Assembly: GCA_937914895.1 (NCBI GenBank)
Contig: CALGIL010000291.1
Coordinates: forward strand, 1-9,591
Direction: 5' to 3'
Origin: an uncultured Angelakisella sp.
Lineage (GTDB): Bacteria; Bacillota; Clostridia; Oscillospirales; Ruminococcaceae
DNA: 9,591 nt
Shown piece after piece: positions 1-5,099 of the stretch. The position numbers and the translations under genes are program-made. The notes under the pieces were generated by a model, which saw nothing but the letters and a program-made list of their open reading frames with translations, was not told where the DNA came from and searched no databases. Positions within the stretch are counted from its first letter, which is position 1. Every line of letters starts with the position of its first letter.

Positions 1-370
1 GATCCAGAATGCAAAGATCACCAGAACGACCAGGATGGTGACGGGAACCGCAATCACAACTTTTTCCTCCCGCCTTACCTCGAAGGAATTCCGGTTTCCT
101 TTCTCAATTATTTTACCACACCATCTGAAGAACTTACCAGCCAATTGAGAAAATGTTTCCCCGGTTTGTGTATCCTTCCGGCTGCTTTCATCCGCTGTTT
201 CCTTTTCCGGCTCTTCCTGCCGGGAACTGTAATAACCGCCATTCTGCGGCGGCTTTACCTTGCCCTGCCGCTCCAGATAGATCATCGCCTCCATCCAGTG
301 CGGCTCTTGCTTCCTCATAGGTCACGTTTGCCTTTTCCTTTAGCTTTTCAACCTGTTCCATAGTAGCCAT
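1..370 (-). pseudogene. Frameshifted DUF4342 / UBA-like small membrane protein (3' end outside window)
   Basis: The start ATG at 370-368 has a strong AGGAGG site (383-378) with 7-base spacing. The first about 26 residues (MATMEQVEKLKEKANVTYEE and on) are a UBA/EF-Ts-N-like three-helix segment, as in DUF4342 proteins. Near 285-297 the reading frame is lost: the original frame goes on in unrelated sequence to a stop at 188. The +1 frame resumes the family pattern (EAMIYLERQGKVKPPQNGG), then a hydrophilic linker, a motif around GKIIEKGNRNSFEVRREEK, and a hydrophobic segment (VVIAVPVTILVVLVIFAFWI) reaching base 1. The part between 'AALD' and 'EAM' is shorter than expected, which fits a small deletion not divisible by three, possibly between short CTGGA repeats. 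The family is thought to combine a UBA-like helix bundle with a membrane segment; its role is unknown. The gene lies downstream of the metal regulator on the same strand. A sequencing error is the main alternative. Confidence 0.72.
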
Positions 371-400
371 AACAAAACCTCCTATTAATTTGATGAGTTG

Positions 401-428
401 ATTATAGCCCCCCAAGATTGAAATCCAA
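401..428 (-). promoter_or_regulatory. Putative promoter of the DUF4342-like gene
   Basis: On the minus strand there is a perfect TATAAT (406-401), 16 bases after TTGGAT (428-423). The -10 lies about 30 bases upstream of the start codon. The -35 match is weak (TTG only). Confidence 0.5.
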
Positions 429-577
429 TTGGAACAAGATTAAAATCAGATTAAACTTGGCCATGTTTTTCTTTGCTCTGTAATAAAAAAGCAGATAACG
501 AATGATGAAAGAAATATCTTTGATTCTTTTTCGGAGGAAAATACAATGAAATCGTCAGATGTGTCCCTGATGCGGAA

Positions 578-961
578 TCAATGGATATCGTCTCTCTTTT
601 CCACATGCCTGACTAAGGCTTCAAAGCTTTCTTCGCTCAGGTCATGCTCGATTTTGCAGGCATCGGTGCGGGCGGTCTCCTCATCCACACCCAGGGTAAT
701 GAGATATTCTGTTAACAGCTTATGCCGTTTATACATCCGCAAGGCAATTTCCATACCGGACTCTGTGAGTGTGATCAGACTTTCCTTATCCATAGTGATG
801 TATCCGTTTTCTTTCAGCCGCTTGGTAGCATAGGACACGCTGGGCTTTTTCACGCCAAGTTCCTCCGCGATGTCGATGGAGCGGATATAACCATGCTTTT
901 CCTGAAGCATCAGCATCATTTCAAGGTAATCCTCTGCGGATCTTCGAATTTTCATAATCAT
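578..961 (-). CDS. DtxR/MntR-family metal-dependent transcriptional repressor
   Basis: A 127-aa protein with an N-terminal winged helix-turn-helix (about residues 8-70; recognition region GVKKPSVSYATKRL) and a dimerisation/metal domain (about 71-120). It has no C-terminal SH3-like domain, as in MntR. Ligands can be placed by ungapped comparison: D11 and E14 in SAEDYLE match MntR D8 and E11, H80 in YKRH matches MntR H77 / DtxR H79, and DACKIEHDLSEE carries C102, E105 and H106, the DtxR/IdeR anchor set. The site is thus mixed: Asp at the MntR position where DtxR has Met10, and Cys where MntR has Glu99. The start at 961 was chosen because GGAGG lies 5 bases upstream; ATG 955 (11-base spacing) is the alternative. 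It is divergent from feoAB and is the natural candidate to bind the GTTAG-N6-CTAAC boxes. Whether it senses Fe(II) or Mn(II) cannot be read from sequence. Confidence 0.92.
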   Translation of the reverse strand: MIMKIRRSAEDYLEMMLMLQEKHGYIRSIDIAEELGVKKPSVSYATKRLKENGYITMDKESLITLTESGMEIALRMYKRHKLLTEYLITLGVDEETARTDACKIEHDLSEESFEALVRHVEKRDDIH

Positions 962-1107
962 ATCGCCCTCCTTTCCGCCGGTTCCCCGGCGCCACACCAT
1001 CCCACAGCTGTGAAACAGATGCTCATTTACACAGTAACATAATCCGAGCTGAAATGCAAATTTTACGCCGGTTTTACATAGTTTACATGGTTTTGCACAT
1101 ACGGGCA

Positions 1108-1141
1108 TTGACAGCCGCAGTTCGTGGTGCTAAACTATAAT
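1108..1141 (+). promoter_or_regulatory. feoA: feo operon promoter
   Basis: A perfect TTGACA (1108-1113) stands 17 bases before TAAACT (1131-1136), which has an upstream TG (TGC) typical of an extended -10. A perfect TATAAT at 1136-1141 is also present, but 22 bases from the TTGACA. Either way, transcription would begin about 1143-1148, directly before the first operator box at 1150. A repressor bound there would block the start. Confidence 0.65.
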
Positions 1142-1149
1142 CGTAGTTG

Positions 1150-1198
1150 GTTAGTTTCGACTAACTATATTGGTACCCATTGGTTAGTAAGCTCTAAC
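1150..1198. promoter_or_regulatory. Metalloregulator operator pair A (boxes 1 and 2)
   Basis: Box 1 (1150-1165) is GTTAG-TTTCGA-CTAAC and box 2 (1183-1198) is GTTAG-TAAGCT-CTAAC, both with perfect 5-bp arms. The centres are 33 bp apart, about three helical turns. The arms equal the inner half-sites of the DtxR/IdeR iron box, but the spacer is 6 bases where the classic box has 1. The position just after the predicted feo start site fits repression. Confidence 0.7.
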
Positions 1199-1221
1199 TA
1201 CAAAAAGTACTGATAGGAAAA

Positions 1222-1248
1222 GTACTTAAGAAGCATTTAATTAAGTAC
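1222..1248. repeat. 8-bp inverted repeat between operator pairs
   Basis: GTACTTAA (1222-1229) and TTAAGTAC (1241-1248) are perfect inverted copies around an 11-base spacer. Another AAAGTACT lies at 1204-1211. The element is unlike the GTTAG boxes and may be a second operator or a leader-RNA hairpin. Confidence 0.45.
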
Positions 1249-1254
1249 CCATAA

Positions 1255-1304
1255 GTTAGTGAATTCAAACATTGTTGAATATCAACAGGTTAGTAAACTC
1301 TAAC
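1255..1304. promoter_or_regulatory. Metalloregulator operator pair B (boxes 3 and 4)
   Basis: Box 3 (1255-1270) is GTTAG-TGAATT-CAAAC, with one mismatch in the right arm. Box 4 (1289-1304) is GTTAG-TAAACT-CTAAC, perfect. The centres are 34 bp apart, repeating the spacing of pair A 105-106 bp upstream. Box 4 ends 12 bases before the feoA ribosome binding site. Confidence 0.65.
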
Positions 1305-1331
1305 TATTGGGATATCAAAGGAGGAAGTATG

Positions 1332-1541
1332 ATGCCTCTCACTATGGCAAAACCGGGTGAAACGAACAGCATCCGAAAAATCACAGGAAAGGATGACGTT
1401 CGCCAGCATCTGGCGGAGCTGGGCTTTGTGGTCGGAGAACGCGTAAAGGTGATTACCGAGATCAGCGGCAACATGATATTGCAGGTCAAGGAAAGCCGGA
1501 TCGCGCTGAATAAAGCTATGGCAAACCGTATTATGATTTAA
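1332..1541 (+). CDS. feoA: FeoA family ferrous iron transport protein
   Basis: A 69-aa SH3-like cytoplasmic protein of the Feo ferrous iron uptake system, thought to help or regulate the FeoB permease. It begins MPLTMAKPGETNSIRK and shows the family pattern: TIRKI-like first strand, HLAELGFVVGERVKVI, SGNMILQV, and the end SRIALNKAMANRIMI. The length fits single-domain FeoA. AAAGGAGG at 1317-1324 gives 7-base spacing to ATG 1332; ATG 1329 would add one Met at 4-base spacing. It is first in the feo operon, after the operator boxes. The feoA2 remnant follows within about 30 bases. Codon use is mixed, like the rest of the left block. Confidence 0.93.
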   Translation: MPLTMAKPGETNSIRKITGKDDVRQHLAELGFVVGERVKVITEISGNMILQVKESRIALNKAMANRIMI

Positions 1542-1573
1542 GCGGAGCATGGGAAAAGCAGAAAAAGAGGAGG

Positions 1574-1726
1574 GTCAAACGCCGCATTATGGATATGGGA
1601 GTCACGAAGGGAGCGGATATTTACGTCCGCAAGGTTGCGCCCCTGGGAGACCCAGTTGAGGTCACGGTGCGGGGCTATGAGCTTTCCATCCGTAAGAGCG
1701 ACGCGGATATGATCGAGGTGAGCTGA
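1574..1726 (+). pseudogene. Second feoA, N-terminally truncated
   Basis: From base 1574 the frame reads VKRRIMDMGVTKGADIYVRK, then VAPLGDPVEVTVRGYELSIRK, ending IEVS with TGA at 1724-1726. This is the C-terminal two thirds of a FeoA protein of the kind often found second in clostridial feo operons. The expected N-terminal about 20-25 residues are missing: an AGGAGG (1568-1573) abuts the VKRR codons directly, as if a deletion had joined the ribosome binding site to codon ~25. ATG 1549 heads a different frame that stops after 36 codons. A 45-aa product could start at ATG 1589 (15 bases from AGGAGG), but it would lack the first strands of the SH3 fold. Probably non-functional; residual expression cannot be excluded. 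Confidence 0.75.
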
Positions 1727-1759
1727 TTTTGCAGGGAAAAGATCAATTTTTGCAGAGAA

Positions 1760-1775
1760 GTTAGAATTCCCTAAC
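1760..1775. promoter_or_regulatory. Internal operator box 5 before feoB
   Basis: GTTAG-AATTCC-CTAAC, perfect arms, same design as the boxes before feoA, ending 11 bases before the feoB AGGAGG (1787-1792). Two TTTTGCAG copies (1727-1734, 1748-1755), 21 bp apart, lie just upstream. No clear promoter is visible here, so it could be a roadblock site or a relic of a feoB promoter. Confidence 0.55.
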
Positions 1776-1799
1776 CAATTTTAGACAGGAGGAAGCAAA

Positions 1800-4220
1800 A
1801 TGAGCATTAAAATTGCGCTTGCCGGAAATCCAAACAGCGGCAAGACAACATTGTTCAACGATCTGACGGGCTCGTCACAGCACGTCGGGAACTGGCCGGG
1901 CGTCACGGTGGAGAAAAAGGAAGGAAGACTGAAAGGCCATAACGACGTTATCATCCAGGACTTGCCGGGCATCTATTCCCTTTCGCCTTATACCCTTGAA
2001 GAAGTGGTATCCAGGCAATATCTGGTGAATGAAAAGCCTGACGCCATCATCGATATCGTGGACGGTACGAATATCGAAAGAAATCTGTATCTTACCACGC
2101 AACTGCTCGAACTGGGCATCCCAACCGTTATTGCAGTCAATATGATCGATGTCGTCCGCAAGAGCGGCGATGTGATCAACATCAGAAAGCTGGGCGAGGC
2201 GCTGGGCTGCGAAGTTGTCGAGACCTCAGCACTCAAGGGCACCGGTTCCAGGGAAGCTGCGGAAAGGGCAATCGCTCTGGCAAAAAAGCCCGTAATGGCC
2301 AACATAAGCGTTCCATCCGTATTCAACGGCAGCGTGGAGCATGCCATTGCCCACATAGAGGAATCCATAGAAGGAAAGGTGGACGCACGTTACCTTCGTT
2401 GGTATGCCATCAAGCTGTTTGAGCGGGACGAAAAGGTGGCGGACCTTGTCAGCATCCCCAAGGGGACGGCGGACCAGATCGAAGCGCTGATCCAGGAATG
2501 CGAGGCCGCCATGGACGACGACAGCGAAAGCATCATCACCAACGAGCGGTACGCCTACATCGGCAAGGTCATGTCCAGCTGCGTCCGCCGCGCCCGTGCC
2601 GGCGACCTGACCACCTCGGACAAAATTGACCGGGTGGTCACCAACCGCTGGCTGGCCCTGCCCATTTTTGCGGTGGTCATGTTTTTGGTCTACTACCTGG
2701 CCGTGTCCACCGTGGGCACCATGCTCACCGACTGGGTCAACGACGGGGTCTTCGGCGACGGCTTCCACCTGACCGGCGGGGCCGCCTATGAGGAGGCCGT
2801 GGGCGACTTTGAGCTGTCTCAGGCCAAGCTGGACGCCTTTACCGAAGCGGCCGAGGCCGCCGGACTGGACCCCGATTCCGCCGAGGCCGCGGGCCTTACC
2901 GCAGCCCTGGACATCGAGGACGAGGACGGCAGCGTGGAGGACACCGTTTTAGTCACCGCTGCCGACTACCAGGCGGCCCTTGCCGCCGAAGAGCCCGACC
3001 CCGCCGATTTTGGCACCTGGGTGCGGGGCATCCCGGTGGTGCTGGGGGACTGGCTGGAATCCGCCGGCACGGCAGATTGGCTTTCCTCCCTGATTTTGGA
3101 CGGCATTGTGGCCGGCGTGGGCGCCGTGCTGGGCTTTCTGCCCCAGATGATGGTGCTGTTTTTGCTGCTGGCCTTTTTGGAGGACTGCGGCTATATGGCC
3201 CGCATCGCCTTTATCATGGACCGCATCTTCCGTAAATTCGGCCTGTCGGGCAAGTCCTTTATCCCCATGCTTATCGGCACCGGCTGCGGCGTGCCCGGCA
3301 TTATGGCCTCCCGCACCATCGAAAACGACCGGGACCGCAAAATGACCATCATCACCACCACCTTCATCCCCTGCGGCGCCAAGCTGCCCATTATCGCCCT
3401 CATTGCCGGGGCCCTGTTTGGCGGGGCCTGGTGGGTGGGGCCCTCCGCCTACTTTTTGGGCATTGCGGCCATCATCTGCAGCGGCATCATCCTAAAGAAG
3501 ACCAAGCTGTTTGCCGGCGACCCCGCCCCCTTTGTCATGGAGCTGCCCGCCTACCACATGCCCGGCTTTAAGGGCCTTATCATCCATATGTGGGACCGCA
3601 GCAAGGCCTTTGTCAAAAAGGCCGGCACCATCATCTTCCTGTCCTGCGGCGTCGTGTGGTTTTTGGGCGCCTTTAACTGGCGCCTGCAAATGGTGGACAC
3701 CAACGAGTCCATTCTGGCAGCCATCGGCGGCGTTATTGCCCCCCTGTTTGCACCCCTGGGCTTTGGCGACTGGAGGTCCGCCGTGGCCACCGTCACCGGC
3801 CTTGTGGCCAAGGAAAACGTGGTGGGTACCTTCGGCGTGCTGTTCGGCTTTGCCGAGGTAGCCGAGGACGGCGCCGAAATCTGGGGCACCTTGGCCTCCT
3901 CCTTTACCACCCTGTCCGCCTATGCCTTCCTGATCTTCAACCTGCTGTGCGCCCCCTGCTTTGCGGCCATCGGCGCCATCCGCCGGGAGATGGGCAGCGG
4001 CAAGTGGACCTGGATTGCCATCGGCTACCAGACCGGCCTTGCCTATGGGGCCGCCCTGGTGTTCTACCAGCTGGGCACCCTGTTTACCGGCGGCGGCTTC
4101 GGCCTTTGGACCGCGGTGGCCATCGTCCTGCTCATCGGGTTCCTCTATCTGCTGCTCCGGCCCTCCAACGACCCCGAGGACCGCATGAGAAAGCGCTCGG
4201 CTGCTTCGCTGAATGCATAA
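1800..4220 (+). CDS. feoB: Ferrous iron transporter FeoB
   Basis: An 806-aa inner-membrane Fe(II) permease with a cytosolic G domain. G motifs: G1 GNPNSGKT (9-16), G2 Thr36 in GVTVEKKEG, G3 DLPGIY (54-59), G4 NMID (114-117), G5 SALKG (143-147). A helical regulatory domain runs to about 280. Membrane segments begin near 284. Gate regions include GTGCGVPG (493-500, Cys496), IPCGAKLP (523-530, Cys525), LVAKENVVG (668-676) and LCAPC (716-720). The start has AGGAGG 7 bases upstream. Between the first and second membrane segments is an acidic, Ala-rich insertion (about 320-410). GC content and codon use change sharply around codons 200-220. It is co-transcribed with feoA and the Cys-rich partner, whose ribosome binding site overlaps the feoB stop. 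Confidence 0.97.
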   Translation: MSIKIALAGNPNSGKTTLFNDLTGSSQHVGNWPGVTVEKKEGRLKGHNDVIIQDLPGIYSLSPYTLEEVVSRQYLVNEKPDAIIDIVDGTNIERNLYLTTQLLELGIPTVIAVNMIDVVRKSGDVINIRKLGEALGCEVVETSALKGTGSREAAERAIALAKKPVMANISVPSVFNGSVEHAIAHIEESIEGKVDARYLRWYAIKLFERDEKVADLVSIPKGTADQIEALIQECEAAMDDDSESIITNERYAYIGKVMSSCVRRARAGDLTTSDKIDRVVTNRWLALPIFAVVMFLVYYLAVSTVGTMLTDWVNDGVFGDGFHLTGGAAYEEAVGDFELSQAKLDAFTEAAEAAGLDPDSAEAAGLTAALDIEDEDGSVEDTVLVTAADYQAALAAEEPDPADFGTWVRGIPVVLGDWLESAGTADWLSSLILDGIVAGVGAVLGFLPQMMVLFLLLAFLEDCGYMARIAFIMDRIFRKFGLSGKSFIPMLIGTGCGVPGIMASRTIENDRDRKMTIITTTFIPCGAKLPIIALIAGALFGGAWWVGPSAYFLGIAAIICSGIILKKTKLFAGDPAPFVMELPAYHMPGFKGLIIHMWDRSKAFVKKAGTIIFLSCGVVWFLGAFNWRLQMVDTNESILAAIGGVIAPLFAPLGFGDWRSAVATVTGLVAKENVVGTFGVLFGFAEVAEDGAEIWGTLASSFTTLSAYAFLIFNLLCAPCFAAIGAIRREMGSGKWTWIAIGYQTGLAYGAALVFYQLGTLFTGGGFGLWTAVAIVLLIGFLYLLLRPSNDPEDRMRKRSAASLNA

Positions 4221-4232
4221 GGAGGTGTTTGT

Positions 4233-4379
4233 ATGGGAACGTTTCTCATTGGCTCCGTGGTGCTTGGCTCCATGGCCCTGGTGGGCGTGCACCTGTACCG
4301 CCAATATAGGCGCAATAAATCCCAGGACGGGTGTGCCAGCGGCTGCGCCAGCTGCCCCTACTCGGGACAGTGCCGCTGA
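4233..4379 (+). CDS. FeoB-associated Cys-rich membrane protein
   Basis: A 48-aa protein: one N-terminal membrane segment (about residues 3-22, TFLIGSVVLGSMALVGVHLY), a short basic stretch (RQYRRNK), and a Cys cluster C34-x3-C38-x2-C41-x5-C47 at the C terminus. This is the layout of the small FeoB-associated Cys-rich (Attachment_P12-type) proteins found right after feoB in Bacillota. Its role is not established; a part in handling Fe(II) or redox at the FeoB pore is inferred from position and cysteines. AGGAGG (4220-4225) overlaps the feoB stop codon, with 7-base spacing to ATG 4233, so translation is likely coupled to feoB. Confidence 0.9.
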   Translation: MGTFLIGSVVLGSMALVGVHLYRQYRRNKSQDGCASGCASCPYSGQCR

Positions 4380-4409
4380 CATCCCCCGAGGAAAGGAGGC
4401 GGCGGCCCC

Positions 4410-4805
4410 ATGGAACTAAGCAACGCCAAAATCCGCTATCTGCTGGTCATTGACGATCTGACCCACAGCGAGGCGGCGCGCTCCATCGACATCGCCGTCC
4501 GCCTGGGGGTGGCCCGTTCCTCCACCCATGGGATGTTGGAATCCCTGGCGGACATGGGCCTGGTGCACCGCAGCCCCCGCCGGTCGGTGCTGCTGACGGC
4601 GCGGGGGCGGCAGCTGGCCGCCTGCTACCGTGGCCAGTACCGCACCCTCTGCTCCTTTTTTCAGGAGTCGGCCGGCCTGAGCCCCCAGGAGGCGGCGGAA
4701 AGCGCCATCGCCCTGCTGGGAAATTTGTCCGACGGCTGTCTGGAAAAGCTCTGCCGCCGCACCGGCGGGCAGAAGGCTCTTTCTTCCACCTTTGCTTCTC
4801 CCTGA
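4410..4805 (+). CDS. DtxR-like winged-helix protein lacking all metal ligands
   Basis: A 131-aa protein closing the feo operon. Residues 5-70 align without gaps to the DtxR-type regulator at 578-961 (both contain RSIDIA, then GVA/KxSS-type helix-turn-helix, LTARG/LTESG wing). Residues 78-113 also align (GLSPQEAAESAIALLGNLSD against GVDEETARTDACKIEHDLSE). At the ligand positions it has I8, L11, R78, I100, L103 and G104 in place of D11, E14, H80, C102, E105 and H106. It therefore keeps the fold but not metal sensing as known for the family. It may regulate constitutively, form heterodimers with the other regulator, or act like FeoC, a small winged-helix protein encoded at the end of enterobacterial feo operons. 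GGAGG lies 10 bases before ATG 4410. Confidence 0.82.
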   Translation: MELSNAKIRYLLVIDDLTHSEAARSIDIAVRLGVARSSTHGMLESLADMGLVHRSPRRSVLLTARGRQLAACYRGQYRTLCSFFQESAGLSPQEAAESAIALLGNLSDGCLEKLCRRTGGQKALSSTFASP

Positions 4806-4822
4806 TCTTTCGCAATATGTCG

Positions 4823-4864
4823 CACCGGGGGGCGGGCCGCATGGCCCGCCCCCCGGTGTTTTTT
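4823..4864 (+). terminator. Rho-independent terminator of the feo operon
   Basis: A perfect 16-bp stem (4823-4838 with 4843-4858) and a GCAT tetraloop, followed by six T residues (4859-4864). It begins 17 bases after the stop codon of the DtxR-like gene. Confidence 0.95.
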
Positions 4865-4884
4865 GTCCGACTTTTTCTGTTCGG

Positions 4885-4913
4885 TTGACAGAACAAACGC
4901 GGTGTGGTAGGAT
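4885..4913 (+). promoter_or_regulatory. mntP: mntP leader promoter
   Basis: TTGACA (4885-4890), 17 bases, then TAGGAT (4908-4913), placing the start near 4920, just before the riboswitch. An inverted pair TGTTC/GAACA flanks the -35 (about 4877-4896) and may be an extra operator. Confidence 0.65.
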
Positions 4914-4925
4914 TTGTGGGTACCG

Positions 4926-5013
4926 ATGAGGGAGTAGTTGGCATATCCGCGGATATGTTGCAAGTCAACATGCTGGCCCCAGGGCCTGGCTTGCATTGAA
5001 TAACAAGACTCAT
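4926..5013 (+). promoter_or_regulatory. yybP-ykoY manganese riboswitch aptamer
   Basis: The two conserved ends of the yybP-ykoY class are present: GGGAGTAG (4930-4937) right after the 5' P1 strand ATGAG (4926-4930), and ACAAGAC (5003-5009) leading into the 3' P1 strand CTCAT (5009-5013). In known members these read P1-GGGAGUAG ... CAAGAC-P1 and bring two loops together around Mn(II). Inside are a CATATC/GATATG hairpin with CGCG loop and a longer arm closed by TGCAAG/CTTGCA. Mn(II) binding would switch on mntP just downstream, as in other bacteria. Confidence 0.88.
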
Positions 5014-5017
5014 GTGC

Positions 5018-5083
5018 GGCCGCCGGCCGTGCCTGCGTCTTTTTTTATGGCCTTGGGCACGGCGGCCCGCCGGAACTTTTTTT
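5018..5083 (+). terminator. Expression-platform hairpin between riboswitch and mntP
   Basis: GCCGTGCC (5026-5033) pairs with GGCACGGC (5056-5063), with imperfect extension by the flanking GC-rich arms, followed by AAC and seven T residues (5077-5083). A first T run lies in the loop (5040-5046). The T tract ends 2 bases before the mntP ribosome binding site, so Mn(II)-controlled termination is likely. The exact alternative pairing was not resolved. Confidence 0.55.
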
Positions 5084-5099
5084 GCAGGGGGACGACAAA

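Larger units (their letters stand above)
962..1331. promoter_or_regulatory. Divergent control region between the metal regulator and feoA
   Basis: About 370 bases without a gene. It contains the feo promoter, four GTTAG-N6-CTAAC boxes, an 8-bp inverted repeat, and near the regulator end three related TTTAC/TTTGC-type repeats at about 10-base spacing (1071-1100). I found no convincing -35/-10 pair for the minus-strand regulator. Confidence 0.7.
1..2430. other. Moderate-GC compositional block ending inside feoB
   Basis: Hand counts of 60-base lines give about 45% GC at 1801-1860, 50% at 2101-2160, 52% at 2281-2340 and 48% at 2341-2400. They then give 57% at 2401-2460, 67% at 2461-2520, 70% at 2581-2640 and 68% at 3961-4020. 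Some earlier lines reach 60%. Third codon positions change at the same place, from mixed to almost all G/C. The block carries both broken genes of the window. It may have come by recombination with a less GC-rich relative, or the contig may be chimeric. Confidence 0.6.

Noticed and set aside
546..833. Plus-strand open frame with a good GGAGG and ATG opposite the metal regulator
   Set aside because: It is the antisense of a well-conserved DtxR-type gene and its translation shows no family features; the ribosome-binding-site-like sequence is taken as chance.
1549..1659. 36-codon frame from ATG 1549 after feoA
   Set aside because: It reads the feoA2 remnant out of frame and has no ribosome binding site; no family match.
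3492..4382. Minus-strand frame of 296 codons opposite feoB
   Set aside because: Antisense shadow of conserved FeoB membrane segments, with Gly/His/Gln-rich low-complexity sequence.
4877..4896. TGTTC-N8-GAACA near the mntP promoter as an SOS box
   Set aside because: The half-sites are in the opposite order and too far apart for a LexA box (GAAC-N4-GTTC).
5082..5099. TTG at 5082 as the mntP start
   Set aside because: It lies in the terminator T run and before the AGGGGG site; ATG 5100 has 8-base spacing and matches the family start.
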